A stretch of DNA of 64,000 bases, from NCBI RefSeq assembly GCF_030062155.1, contig NZ_CP118269.1, positions 3,596,001 to 3,660,000 on the forward strand, written 5' to 3'. Origin of the DNA: Pantoea sp. Lij88. GTDB lineage: Bacteria; Pseudomonadota; Gammaproteobacteria; Enterobacterales; Enterobacteriaceae. Positions within the stretch are counted from its first letter, which is position 1. The number at the start of each line of letters is the position of its first letter. Below the pieces are notes generated by a model. The model was not told where the DNA came from and searched no databases. It worked only from the letters and a program-made list of their open reading frames with translations. The translations under genes and the position numbers were made by a program. This document shows positions 29,528-38,581 of the stretch, piece by piece.

Positions 29528-30598
29528 GTGACTGACAAAATCCATCGTATTGCCGTGATCCCTGGCGACGGCATCGGCAAAGAAGTGATGCCGGAAGGCG
29601 TCCGCGTGATGAATGCGGCGGCAGAGAAATTTAACATTCCGCTGCGCTGGGAGTGGTTCGATTACGCCAGCGCCGACTACTGGCAGCAGCATGGTCAGAT
29701 GCTGCCTGACGACTGGTTCCCGCAGCTGAAAGCCTTTGATGCGATCTACTTTGGTGCGGTCGGCTGGCCCGATGTGGTGCCCGACCACGTTTCGCTGTGG
29801 GGCTCGCTGCTGCAGTTCCGGCGGGAATTCGACCAGTACGTCAATCTGCGTCCGGTGCGACTGATGCCAGGCGTCAAAGCGCCGCTGGCGAATCGTCAGC
29901 CTGGCGATATCGACTTCTATGTGGTGCGCGAAAACACCGAGGGTGAATACTCCAGCGTCGGCGGCACCATGTTCCCCGGCACCGAGCGTGAAGTGGTGAT
30001 TCAGGAGACGGTGATGACGCGTACCGGCGTTGATCGCATCCTGAAGTTTGCTTATCAGCTGGCGCAGAGCCGGCCGAAGAAACACCTGACCTCTGCCACC
30101 AAATCCAACGGCATCGCTATCACCATGCCTTACTGGGACAGCCGCGTCGAAGCAATGTCCGGCCAGTTCCCCGACGTTCGCGTCGATAAGTATCATATCG
30201 ATATTCTCACCGCCAACTTCGTGCTGCACCCGGACTGGTTTGATGTAGTGGTCGCCAGCAACCTGTTTGGCGATATCCTCTCCGATCTCGGCCCGGCCTG
30301 TACCGGCACCATCGGCATTGCGCCTTCCGCCAATATCAATCCGGAAGGTCTGTTCCCCAGCCTGTTCGAGCCGGTTCACGGTTCTGCGCCGGATATCGCT
30401 GGCAAAGGCGTCGCCAACCCGATCGGGCAGATCTGGTGCGGCGCGATGATGCTGGAGCACCTCGGATACAAAGCGGCGGGTGATGCGGTGTTAGAGGCGA
30501 TTGAACGCACGCTGGCGGCGGGACAGCATCTGACGCGCGATCTTGGCGGCAGCGCCAGCACCGAACAGCTCGGTGCGGCCATCGCCGCCGCGCTGTAA
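29528..30598 (+). CDS. dmlA: D-malate dehydrogenase (decarboxylating) / tartrate dehydrogenase DmlA
   Basis: A 356-aa isocitrate/isopropylmalate dehydrogenase-family enzyme that oxidatively decarboxylates D-malate to pyruvate and can act on tartrate. Features include the N-terminal HRIAVIPGDGIGKEV, the substrate loop VVRENTEGEYSSVGG, and FEPVHGSAPDIAGKGVANP at the C-terminus. The start is GTG at 29528; translation from 29447 would overlap the divergent dmlR. It abuts the convergent GH28 gene with one base between stop codons. Confidence 0.92.
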   Translation: MTDKIHRIAVIPGDGIGKEVMPEGVRVMNAAAEKFNIPLRWEWFDYASADYWQQHGQMLPDDWFPQLKAFDAIYFGAVGWPDVVPDHVSLWGSLLQFRREFDQYVNLRPVRLMPGVKAPLANRQPGDIDFYVVRENTEGEYSSVGGTMFPGTEREVVIQETVMTRTGVDRILKFAYQLAQSRPKKHLTSATKSNGIAITMPYWDSRVEAMSGQFPDVRVDKYHIDILTANFVLHPDWFDVVVASNLFGDILSDLGPACTGTIGIAPSANINPEGLFPSLFEPVHGSAPDIAGKGVANPIGQIWCGAMMLEHLGYKAAGDAVLEAIERTLAAGQHLTRDLGGSASTEQLGAAIAAAL

Positions 30599-30599
30599 A

Positions 30600-31934
30600 T
30601 CAATCCGGCAACTGCACAACGCACTCCGGGTGCCAGCCTGGCGGTAATGGCTCAGGCCTGGTGATCACCAGATTGTGCAGTTGCAGGTTCTCTACCCCAC
30701 GTGCAAACAGGCCCGGCAGCCCGCCGGGATAGCGCTCTACGCCAAAGGCTTCGCCGGTTTTCGGGTCAAGTTTGTAGGCGTTATCCAGCCCCATGCCGGT
30801 CGGGGAGGCCGGGTTACAGGGCGGCCGCACGTCGTAGTGTCCCTGTGTCATTTGCGAAACGGTCTGCCGCATCTGAAGCTGGCTGATCACCACATCGCGT
30901 ATCCAGCCCGGCTCTGCCGCATGCAGGTTAATCGCCCCTTCCGCCACGCCCGTCAGATTACTGAACTGCACCTGCTCCACGATGCCAGGTGTAATGGCGG
31001 GATCGCGTCGGCGCACCGAAATATGCAGCGGATCGGCTTTGCCCCAGTGACAGGGCGGCGCGTGGTGACAGGCAAAGGTCAGGTTACTGAACAGCAGACG
31101 CCGCATCGCACCGCCGTCACGCGACAGAATGCCAATGCCCCGGTTGGAATCAAAAATGGTGCAGCCGGTCACCGTGACATCTTCCACATCATCCCAGGTT
31201 TCGGTGCCGATTTTAAAGGCGCAGCTGTAGCTGCGCAGCAGGCAGTTAGTGATCATAATCTGCCGCGCCGGACGCCGCAGCGCGGCCGGTTTGTGGGTGG
31301 TTTTAATGCAGATAGCATCATCAGCAGCGCTGAGGTAGCTGTTGCTGACAAACACCGCTTCGCAGCCGTCGATATCCAGCGCATCGGTATTCGGCATAGT
31401 CATAGCGTTGTCGATGGCGAGATGGTCGATATGCACATGGCGACAGCTCACCAGGTGCACCGTCCACATCGGCGCCTGCACGATGGTAAAGGCGGTCAGC
31501 GTCACCTGCTCGCAATCTTCAAATACAATAATGCGCGGCCGGTCAGGGCGCGGCAGGCGATAACCCTGCTCATCGCGCTCTGCGGCAAACCAGGCTTCCC
31601 CCTCGCCATCGATCCGGCCAGTGCCGCTGATGGTGATATTGCGCTGGCCCAGCGCATAGAGCAGCACATTGTGGGATTTCTCTGCACAGCTGAGTGCCTG
31701 TACCGCCTGGTAGTCCGCCAGCCGCGGACTGGCGATCAGCACCGCTCCCGCTTCAAGGTGGAGTTCAAAATCAGAGGGCAGATTCAGGCAGCCGCTGCGA
31801 TAACGCCCGGCAGGCAGAGTCAGACGCCCCCCACCCGCCGCCGCAATCTGATCCATGGCGCGTTGCAGTACGGCCGTGTCCGGGGTTTCGCCATCGGCGA
31901 CAGGGTGAAAATCAGCAAGGGAAAGGTGCATCAT
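30600..31934 (-). CDS. Glycoside hydrolase family 28 protein (polygalacturonase-like)
   Basis: A 444-aa right-handed beta-helix protein. GH28 landmarks are NTDALDIDGC (about residue 180) and AADDAICIKT (about residue 205), which supply the catalytic aspartates; GTETWDDVEDVTV and SNRGIGILSRDGG follow. There is no signal peptide, so it is probably cytoplasmic and acts on an imported oligosaccharide rather than on the plant wall. It is the last gene of the binding protein-permease-permease operon, 100 bp after the second permease, which fits a hydrolase for the transported sugar. Confidence 0.85.
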   Translation of the reverse strand: MMHLSLADFHPVADGETPDTAVLQRAMDQIAAAGGGRLTLPAGRYRSGCLNLPSDFELHLEAGAVLIASPRLADYQAVQALSCAEKSHNVLLYALGQRNITISGTGRIDGEGEAWFAAERDEQGYRLPRPDRPRIIVFEDCEQVTLTAFTIVQAPMWTVHLVSCRHVHIDHLAIDNAMTMPNTDALDIDGCEAVFVSNSYLSAADDAICIKTTHKPAALRRPARQIMITNCLLRSYSCAFKIGTETWDDVEDVTVTGCTIFDSNRGIGILSRDGGAMRRLLFSNLTFACHHAPPCHWGKADPLHISVRRRDPAITPGIVEQVQFSNLTGVAEGAINLHAAEPGWIRDVVISQLQMRQTVSQMTQGHYDVRPPCNPASPTGMGLDNAYKLDPKTGEAFGVERYPGGLPGLFARGVENLQLHNLVITRPEPLPPGWHPECVVQLPD

Positions 31935-32034
31935 GCGTCTCCCGCAGGATTGAGGAGGAGGAATTGCAGCACGACACGGCGCGGCAAACCTTTGTCTGGC
32001 CGCCAGTGCGCCGTTTCGTGCGGGATATCACAAA

Positions 32035-32850
32035 TTACTTCACGGCCCCTTCGGTGACGCCGCTGATAAACTTGCGCTGGAAAATCAGGAACACCACGAT
32101 CAGCGGCATAATCACAATCATCGCGCCCGCCATCAGTACCGGAATGTCGATGGTGTTTTTATTCTGGAAAAACATCATGCCAATCGGCAGCGTGCGCAGC
32201 TCATCCTTGTTGACCAGAATCAGCGGGATCAGGAACTCGTTCCAGGTCCAGATAAACAGCAGCAGCCCCAGCGTCGACAGGGTCGGCCAGATAGCGGGCA
32301 CCAGAATGCCCCACAGAATTTTGACCCGCGACGCCCCATCCATCACCGCCGCTTCTACCAGCTCTTTCGGCACCTGCTGAAACGCGCTGGCGATCATCAG
32401 TGTGGTAAAGGGCAGCGACAGGGCGATTTGCGGCAGGATCAGCGCCAGGTAGGTGTTGGTCAGCCCCATCCAGCGCAGCTCGTGATAGAGCGGAATGATA
32501 AAAGCTTCACTCGGCAGCACCATTCCCAGCGCCAGCATCGCCCCGATCACTTTCTTTCCGGGGATCTTCAGCCAGGCGAAACCAAATCCGGCCAGAATGC
32601 CGAGCAGCACGCTGAACAGCACCACCGGAATCACCACCAGCACCGAGTTGAGGAAGTAGACGTTGAAGTGTCCCTGCTGCCAGGCGGTCACGTAGTTTTT
32701 AAAATTCAGCGAGGCGGGCAGCGTGAAAATGCCCTGAAACAGCTCCATCTGGGTCTTAAACGAGGTCATCAGCGCCATCAGAAACGGCAGAATCGTCATC
32801 AGCGCCACGATCCAGATCAGCGCGCGTGAAATCACCGGCGTGCTTCGCAT
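32035..32850 (-). CDS. Carbohydrate ABC importer permease (MalG type)
   Basis: A 271-aa inner-membrane permease with six predicted helices and the EAA coupling loop EAAVMDGASRVKILWGILVP, which contacts the ATPase. It is the MalG-type CUT1 subunit. The first codon shares one base with the stop of the upstream MalF-type permease, so translation is coupled. Partner ATPase is likely the plus-strand gene at 36274-37365. Confidence 0.92.
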   Translation of the reverse strand: MRSTPVISRALIWIVALMTILPFLMALMTSFKTQMELFQGIFTLPASLNFKNYVTAWQQGHFNVYFLNSVLVVIPVVLFSVLLGILAGFGFAWLKIPGKKVIGAMLALGMVLPSEAFIIPLYHELRWMGLTNTYLALILPQIALSLPFTTLMIASAFQQVPKELVEAAVMDGASRVKILWGILVPAIWPTLSTLGLLLFIWTWNEFLIPLILVNKDELRTLPIGMMFFQNKNTIDIPVLMAGAMIVIMPLIVVFLIFQRKFISGVTEGAVK

Positions 32851-33722
32851 CAGTAACGCTCCTTTAAGGCCAGATGGATCAGGTAGTTAATCCCTAAAAC
32901 AATGATCATGCTGAACACCGCGACTGACGAGGCATAGCCAAAGTAGTGCAGGTCAAAGCCCTGCTTATACATAAAGATATTGGTGACCATGGTAGAGGTG
33001 CCCGGCCCGCCCTGCGTCATCACATAGACCAGGTCAAAGGCTTTCAGGCTGGCGATCACCGTCAGCAGCAGAGCAATCCGCAGCTCGGGCCGCAGGCCGG
33101 GCAGCGTGATGCGCATAAACTTCTGGCGACGCGATGAGCCATCCAGATCGGCGGCTTCCAGCAGTGAGGGATCCATGCGCTGCAGGCCCGCCATAAACAG
33201 CACCAGACAGAAGCCGAAGAAGTACCAGGTGGCGACCAGACCAACCGCGGGCAGCGCCCAGGTGAAATCACCCAGCCAGGAGAGCGCCAGCTGAGGTAAG
33301 CCGATCGCGCGTAATATCTGGTCGATGGGGCCAAACGCCGGGTTATAGAGCCAGCGCCACACCACGCCCAGCACCGCCATTGGCATGATGTAGGGCAGGA
33401 AGAAGAGAATGCGCAGCACGCTGCGTTCGTTGTTGTTGCGCGTGTCATACAGAAAACTGCAGAGCAGCAGGCCGACGCCAATCGGCAACAGGGTATAGAA
33501 CAGCATCAGGATGGCGTTATTGCCCAGCGCAATCCAGAACACCGGATCGCTGAACATCCGCATGTAGTTGCTGATGCCACTAAACACCGGCAGCGAGGTG
33601 CCGTCCCATTCGGTAAAACTGATGCCCAGCGAGGCCAGCAGCGGGAACAGCAGAAACACTGCATAGACCAGCACCGCAGGCAGAACATAGAGAAAATTAC
33701 GCCAGCTGCTTAAATTCAACAT
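32850..33722 (-). CDS. Carbohydrate ABC importer permease (MalF type)
   Basis: A 290-aa permease with about six membrane helices and an EAA loop LEAADLDGSSRRQKFMRITLPGL, without the large periplasmic insert of true MalF. It precedes the MalG-type gene and follows the binding-protein gene after a 57-bp gap holding a strong hairpin, the arrangement common in CUT1 importers where binding protein is made in excess. Confidence 0.92.
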   Translation of the reverse strand: MLNLSSWRNFLYVLPAVLVYAVFLLFPLLASLGISFTEWDGTSLPVFSGISNYMRMFSDPVFWIALGNNAILMLFYTLLPIGVGLLLCSFLYDTRNNNERSVLRILFFLPYIMPMAVLGVVWRWLYNPAFGPIDQILRAIGLPQLALSWLGDFTWALPAVGLVATWYFFGFCLVLFMAGLQRMDPSLLEAADLDGSSRRQKFMRITLPGLRPELRIALLLTVIASLKAFDLVYVMTQGGPGTSTMVTNIFMYKQGFDLHYFGYASSVAVFSMIIVLGINYLIHLALKERY

Positions 33723-33751
33723 AACCCTACTCGTGGTTCAGAACGATGCTC

Positions 33752-33774
33752 AGGCCCGGCTGTTCGCCGGGCCT
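33752..33774 (-). terminator. Intercistronic hairpin between binding protein and permease genes
   Basis: Perfect 9-bp stem AGGCCCGGC / GCCGGGCCT with TGTTC loop, five nt after the binding-protein stop. With no T-run it more likely stabilises the upstream mRNA or attenuates than terminates fully. Confidence 0.6.
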
Positions 33775-33779
33775 CCGGC

Positions 33780-35111
33780 TTAATGCTTCAGGGTTTTCAG
33801 GTAACGCTGATAGTTGTTATCAAAATTCACCACCATCTGATCGGGGGTCTGACGGCCCGCCAGCAGCAGCTGGACGTTCTGATTCAGCTCGGCATTCATG
33901 GTCGGTGTCGCCCAGTCCACGTAGTGGCCTAAACCGTCATAGTCGTTCAGCGCTAACCAGACCTGATACGCTTCCGCCAGCAGTGGATTGTCCGCTGGCA
34001 TTTTGGCCGCCTTGTTGGTGCTGGCAGGCAGGAAGCCTACCTTCAGCCAGCGGTTCGCCATGGCATCAGAGACCATATAGTTGATGAACTTCGCCGCGCC
34101 CTCCTGCTGATCTTTGCCTTTCGCGGTACTGGTAACCGAGAACGCCAGATCGGTCCCGCCCACCATCAGCGGCTGCTTCACGCCATCTCCGGCTGGCATT
34201 GCAGCGAAGTGAATATCTTTGTTGTCTTTAAACTGGCCAAGATACCAGGTGCCGCTGACGAGGAACGCGGCCTGGCCATTCTGGAACAGCGTCGCCGCAT
34301 CGTCGTGACCAATGCCCTGGAAGCCAGGGAAGAAGTACCCTTTGTCGGTCCAGCTCTTCATCATGGTGGCGGCATTGACCAGCTTGCTGTCTTTGAAGGT
34401 GCCGCCCACATCGTAAATCAGATTATCCAGCGTCTTGCGGTCGTGGCTCTCAATCTGCGCCTCCCACAGGGTGCTGAGCAGCTGCTGGCCCATGTTGCCA
34501 TCCAGCAGGCCGAGCATCATCGGCGCGGTGCCCTGCTGTTTCAGCTTCGCCATGGCGCTCTCCAGCTCAGCCAGGGTTTTGGGCACGGCGATGCCCGCTT
34601 TATCCAGCAGCGCTTTGTTGTAATAGAGCCCGACCATTTCACCCAGGCTGGCGACGCCGTAAAGCTTGCCGCTGCCGAACTCGCCGCTGTCTGACCAGCG
34701 GTTACGTTTCAGAATCGAGTCCGGGAAGCGCGTGGTCCAGCCGTAGCTGGCGGCGTAACTGTCGAGCGGCAGCAGCAGCTTATCTTTGACCAGCGATCCC
34801 ATATCGCCGCCGCCCTGGTTGACCTGCGCGATCTGCGGGCCATCACCGGCGGTCAGCGCCAGCTTCAACGGAATACGGGTATCTTCAAAGGAGTGAACGG
34901 AACGGTTAATCACGATGCCGGGATTCTGCTGTGAGAACTCTTTAATCCCTTCATCCACCGCAGCAGTCTGCTCCGGGTAGTTGTAGATATCCCACTCATT
35001 CAGAGTGACGGCGGCGTGGACGGCATGGGAGACGCTGCCCGCCAGCAGGCCCGCAGCCAGCAGCCGACCCACATTGCGAATTCGGAACGAACGAACGGAG
35101 GAAACAGACAT
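33780..35111 (-). CDS. Extracellular sugar-binding protein of the ABC importer
   Basis: A 443-aa periplasmic binding protein (bacterial solute-binding family 1). Signal peptide [18 protein letters not shown] ... HAVHA, mature start near [19 protein letters not shown], then the family features [32 protein letters not shown] and [19 protein letters not shown]. The ATG at 35111 has AAGG 8 nt upstream; an in-frame GTG nine nt earlier is possible. First gene of the operon binding protein-MalF-MalG-GH28. Confidence 0.92.
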   Translation of the reverse strand: MSVSSVRSFRIRNVGRLLAAGLLAGSVSHAVHAAVTLNEWDIYNYPEQTAAVDEGIKEFSQQNPGIVINRSVHSFEDTRIPLKLALTAGDGPQIAQVNQGGGDMGSLVKDKLLLPLDSYAASYGWTTRFPDSILKRNRWSDSGEFGSGKLYGVASLGEMVGLYYNKALLDKAGIAVPKTLAELESAMAKLKQQGTAPMMLGLLDGNMGQQLLSTLWEAQIESHDRKTLDNLIYDVGGTFKDSKLVNAATMMKSWTDKGYFFPGFQGIGHDDAATLFQNGQAAFLVSGTWYLGQFKDNKDIHFAAMPAGDGVKQPLMVGGTDLAFSVTSTAKGKDQQEGAAKFINYMVSDAMANRWLKVGFLPASTNKAAKMPADNPLLAEAYQVWLALNDYDGLGHYVDWATPTMNAELNQNVQLLLAGRQTPDQMVVNFDNNYQRYLKTLKH

Positions 35112-35661
35112 TATGCTCACCTTCTTCAGACCAGGATCGGCATCCTTTCATCTCACCGCCTGACATCCTTCAGGCTGCAGCCGCACACAAACGCACTCAC
35201 TCATACTTACTTTAATAGAAAAATAAAGTCAAACAGCCTGCAGTGGGAATTGCAACGCTGTGAGCACGCGCAAATAAACAGCGATGTGACGCGAAATTCA
35301 GCACGCCACGCTGGCTTTTACGCCATTAACCGTGGCGGCGCGTCGCCAGCCGCTTTTTCTGCAGCAGGAGATGCCACTCTGATAATCGCAAAATAACGTC
35401 CTGATAAAACATATGAAAATCCTATCACGCTCACACTTTTCTCTTTTGATCGGCCGTGAATCTGCCGCCAGCCGCCCTGTTCCGGGCGTGTTGGGGATCA
35501 CAGTTGTGCATCCCGATGCCGGTAAACGTTGCCGAACGGCCTGCGTTAGTGCGATAAGGTAATTATTCTATCTTGAAAACTAAGTCCACTTTCATTAACG
35601 TAACTTTCATCTGCGGATCTGTTCAATCCCTGACCGGATCCCTCACTCACGAGAACTCACC
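35112..35661. promoter_or_regulatory. Divergent control region of the sugar-uptake cluster
   Basis: A 550-bp region between the importer operon (minus) and the GNAT-ATPase operon (plus), with no convincing gene. An imperfect inverted repeat ACTTTA-N9-TAAAGT lies at 35209-35229, 98 bp upstream of the binding-protein start, and could be a regulator site (for example for the ROK protein at 37.4 kb). That assignment is speculative. Confidence 0.35.
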
Positions 35662-36261
35662 ATGGCGAATCAAGGTGTCATTCGTCCGGCCACGCCGGCG
35701 GACTACCCGGCGCTCTACCGCATCTGCCTGGAAACAGCCGATGCGGGCGGCGATGCCCGCGCGCTCTACTCCGATCCTGACTATCCCGGCCAGCGTTTTG
35801 CCGTGCCCTATGCGCGTTTCGCGCCTGACTTTGCTTTTGTGCTGGAGCGGGACGGAGAGGTACAGGGTTATGTCGTTGCGGCGCCCGATACCCGCGCGTT
35901 TGAAGCCCAGCTTCAGGCCGAATGGTGGCCGCAGCTGCAGGAGAAGTATCGCGATCGCCGCGCCAGCGCCCCGCTCGACAGCAAAGTGCTGGACTCAATA
36001 CGGCATCCTGACCAGGCGGCTGAGACGCTGGTGACCCAGTGGCCCGCTCACCTGCATATCAACCTGCTGCCGGCGGCACAGAAAGGCGGCTGGGGTCGCC
36101 GGATGATTGAGCATGAACTGGCGGCGCTGCGGGCGGCGGGTGTCAGCGGTGTCCATCTTGGCGTCAGCCTGCAGAACGAGCAGGTCTGTGCCTTCTATGC
36201 GCGCATGGGGTTTACCCCAATCGTGCGCAGCAATGCCATCTACATGGGCCAGTTACTCTGA
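35662..36261 (+). CDS. GNAT-family acetyltransferase, O-GlcNAcase C-terminal-domain-like
   Basis: A 199-aa GNAT-fold protein. The order DFAFVLERDGEVQGYVVAAPDT, WWPQLQEKYRDRR, then WGRRMIEHELAALRAAGVSGVHLGV and FYARMGFTPI resembles the pseudo-acetyltransferase domain at the C-terminus of human O-GlcNAcase, where the equivalent text is YCFVLEDEDGICGYALG and EKY. The acetyl-CoA loop here reads AAQKGGWGRR, close to the usual Q/RxxGxG/A, so binding is possible. It is 12 nt ahead of the importer ATPase. A role in amino-sugar use is inferred from the BadF-type kinase nearby. Confidence 0.75.
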   Translation: MANQGVIRPATPADYPALYRICLETADAGGDARALYSDPDYPGQRFAVPYARFAPDFAFVLERDGEVQGYVVAAPDTRAFEAQLQAEWWPQLQEKYRDRRASAPLDSKVLDSIRHPDQAAETLVTQWPAHLHINLLPAAQKGGWGRRMIEHELAALRAAGVSGVHLGVSLQNEQVCAFYARMGFTPIVRSNAIYMGQLL

Positions 36262-36273
36262 GTGAGGTAGCCG

Positions 36274-37365
36274 ATGACCAGCCTGCGCTTGCAGAATGTG
36301 AAGAAGTCGTATGAACACGTTAATGTCATTCATGGCATCGATCTGACCATCAACAGCGGCGAGTTTGTGGTGTTTGTCGGGCCATCCGGCTGCGGCAAAT
36401 CGACGCTGCTGCGGATGATTGCCGGGCTGGAGGAGATCAGCAGCGGGCAGTTGCTGATTGAGGAGCAGGACATGACGCAGCAGCCCGCCACCGAGCGCGG
36501 CATTGCCATGGTGTTTCAGTCCTATGCGCTCTACCCCAACATGACGGTGCGCGGTAACCTGGCCTATCCGCTGGAGGTGATGAAAAAGTCCAAAGCGGAG
36601 ATCAACGAGGCGATTGCCCAAACGGCCGCCCGCCTGCATCTGACCGAACTGCTCGATCGCCTGCCGCGCGCACTTTCTGGCGGACAACGGCAGCGCGTGG
36701 CAATTGGCCGGGCGATTATCCGTCATCCGCGTATTTTCCTGTTCGATGAGCCGCTCTCTAACCTTGATGCCGAACTGCGTCTGCAGATGCGGATTGAGAT
36801 TGCCCGGCTGCACGCCTCGCTCGGCAACACCATGATCTATGTCACCCACGATCAGCTGGAGGCGATGACGCTGGCTGACCGCATTGTGGTGCTGCGTCAG
36901 GGCCGCATTGAGCAGGTCGGCGCGCCGCTGACGCTCTATCACGACCCGGATAACCTGTTTGTCGCCGGTTTTATCGGCTCGCCAAAAATGAACTTCCTGC
37001 GGGCGGAAATCAGCGCCACGGGCGAGGGTGAAGTGCAATTGCGGGTGCCGGAACTGAAGATTGAGGGGCTGGTGCTGAAAATCGCCGCCAACTGCCGCGA
37101 GGGGCAAACCGTGACGCTGGGCATTCGTCCTGAGCATTTCCAGCCCGCCGCGCAGACACCGGACGCACTGCGCTTTCACGGCGAGCTGGCCTACGGCGAG
37201 ATGCTGGGCCACACCAACTATCTCTACCTGGATATCGGACGTGAACAGATGCTGGTCGTGGAAGAGCGCGAGGCGACTACGCGCGATCTGGGCACGCAGG
37301 TTGAACTGGGCTTTTCTGCCGCGCACTGCCTGCTGTTTGATGAGCAGGGAATGCGCCTGCGCTAA
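36274..37365 (+). CDS. Sugar ABC importer ATPase (MsmK/UgpC type)
   Basis: A 363-aa CUT1 ATPase. Walker A is GPSGCGKST (residues 36-44), the signature [12 protein letters not shown] is near 137, Walker B is [12 protein letters not shown] and the switch His is in YVTHDQ. A C-terminal OB-type regulatory domain follows (residues ~240-363, with LGIRPEHF). It is on the opposite strand to the permeases but 1.2 kb away and the only ATPase in the cluster. It follows the GNAT gene after 12 nt. Confidence 0.93.
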   Translation: MTSLRLQNVKKSYEHVNVIHGIDLTINSGEFVVFVGPSGCGKSTLLRMIAGLEEISSGQLLIEEQDMTQQPATERGIAMVFQSYALYPNMTVRGNLAYPLEVMKKSKAEINEAIAQTAARLHLTELLDRLPRALSGGQRQRVAIGRAIIRHPRIFLFDEPLSNLDAELRLQMRIEIARLHASLGNTMIYVTHDQLEAMTLADRIVVLRQGRIEQVGAPLTLYHDPDNLFVAGFIGSPKMNFLRAEISATGEGEVQLRVPELKIEGLVLKIAANCREGQTVTLGIRPEHFQPAAQTPDALRFHGELAYGEMLGHTNYLYLDIGREQMLVVEEREATTRDLGTQVELGFSAAHCLLFDEQGMRLR

Positions 37366-37380
37366 GGGAAGCGCAGAAAC

Positions 37381-37408
37381 AAAAACGGGCGCCGCGGCGC
37401 CCGTTTTT
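37381..37408. terminator. Bidirectional terminator between the ATPase and ROK genes
   Basis: Perfect 13-bp stem AAAAACGGGCGCC / GGCGCCCGTTTTT with a 2-nt spacer, giving a T-run on both strands between convergent genes. Confidence 0.9.
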
Positions 37409-37422
37409 ATTCGAGGGTTAAC

Positions 37423-38541
37423 TCAGGTGACCGGCTCTTCATCGGCCTGGGCCGCCAGCAGATCAAGCAGCCGGTTGACGGCAAAGCCCGCCGCGCCCAG
37501 CGCCCACATGCGATTCGACTCCGTCAGGAACTGCAACGGTGTCATGTGTGGCGTCAGTTTCAGCCGGTAGGCCTGGAAGCTCTGGGTGATGTTATCGAGC
37601 AGAATGCGTGACGCCATGTGCGGCTCCATCGCCAGATAAACCACATCCGGATCGTAGGCCACGGACAGGTTTGCCAGCGAAATCCCCAGCTCGCGCCCGG
37701 CTTCCTGCAGTACTGCCAGCACCTCGGGCGTGGGTCGCTGATCCAGCGCCTGCAACGTGAGGCTATCCACCGGTTCCTGCTCAGCCAGCTGCTGCAGAAT
37801 GGCGCGCGATGAGGCGACATCCTCCAGCAGACGCAGCGAGCCATCGCCCACCAGCCCGTTGCCGATCTCGCCTGCCTTGCCGTGACGCCCCCGGTAGAGC
37901 TGACGATTCAGGATGATGCCCGCGCCGATCCCTTTACCGTAGGTGGCGATCACCGCCGACTGAGCGTTGCCGAGCTGACCAAACACCAGCGCCGCCATCG
38001 CCATCGCGTTGGCGTCGTTCTCGATAAACACCGGCAGCGAGAAGCGCTCTTCCAGCAGACGCGCAATCGGGACGTTATCCCAGTCGAGTACTTTGGAGCG
38101 GATGCAGTAGCCGTTTTCGGCATCGACCAGCCCTGACAGCGCCAGGCCAATCGCCCCGACCCGCTTCTCCTCTACGCCGCGCAGGAACTTCGCCAGCGCA
38201 TCGCCCAGCTGGCGCGGTGTCAGCGTGCCTTTTGGCATCTGCTGTTCGCCCAGCAGGTTGCCGCTGAGATCGGTCATGACGATCAGGTTACGTTCCGCAT
38301 TGAGCTGAATGCCAATCACGCTGGCGCGATCGGGATTGAGGCCCAGCAGGGTTTTCGGCCGCCCCATCGACACGCGACGCAGCCCCAGCTCCTGCACAAT
38401 CTCCTGCGCCAGCAGGCGATTAGTGGCCTGCGACACGGTCGACATGCTCAGTCCGCTGCGGACTTTCAGGTCTGACTGGCTGATCGGCGCATTTTCAACA
38501 ATCAACCGCAGAATGCGCGCGGTTACGTTGGGAGCGGTCAT
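37423..38541 (-). CDS. ROK-family transcriptional regulator lacking the zinc loop
   Basis: A 372-aa NagC/XylR-type protein: N-terminal winged helix (SQSDLKVRSGLSMSTVSQ, residues ~18-35) and a sugar-kinase-like ROK domain with IGIQLNAERNLIVMTDLSG, FIENDANAMAMAALVFGQ and HGKAGEIGN. The canonical zinc-binding CxCGxxGCxE segment that should follow GEIGN is absent; the sequence runs GLVGDGSLRLLEDVASSRAI instead. It is downstream of the BadF-type kinase, separated by a hairpin. Likely represses the sugar cluster in response to an amino sugar; inference from family. Confidence 0.87.
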   Translation of the reverse strand: MTAPNVTARILRLIVENAPISQSDLKVRSGLSMSTVSQATNRLLAQEIVQELGLRRVSMGRPKTLLGLNPDRASVIGIQLNAERNLIVMTDLSGNLLGEQQMPKGTLTPRQLGDALAKFLRGVEEKRVGAIGLALSGLVDAENGYCIRSKVLDWDNVPIARLLEERFSLPVFIENDANAMAMAALVFGQLGNAQSAVIATYGKGIGAGIILNRQLYRGRHGKAGEIGNGLVGDGSLRLLEDVASSRAILQQLAEQEPVDSLTLQALDQRPTPEVLAVLQEAGRELGISLANLSVAYDPDVVYLAMEPHMASRILLDNITQSFQAYRLKLTPHMTPLQFLTESNRMWALGAAGFAVNRLLDLLAAQADEEPVT

Positions 38542-38556
38542 AAATTCCTCGGGTTA

Positions 38557-38580
38557 GCGGGCTGAGGAGGCTCAGCCCGC
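38557..38580 (-). terminator. Hairpin between the kinase and ROK genes
   Basis: Perfect 10-bp stem GCGGGCTGAG / CTCAGCCCGC with a 4-nt loop, two nt beyond the kinase stop and 16 nt before the ROK start. No T-run, so probably attenuates or stabilises within an operon. Confidence 0.6.
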
Positions 38581-38581
38581 A

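Noticed and set aside
29426..30460. A 344-aa reading frame opposite dmlA
   Set aside because: Antisense shadow; dmlA has full family conservation.
30675..32057. A 460-aa reading frame opposite the GH28 gene
   Set aside because: Composition rich in Arg/His/Gln with no motifs, explained by codon bias of the GH28 gene on the other strand.
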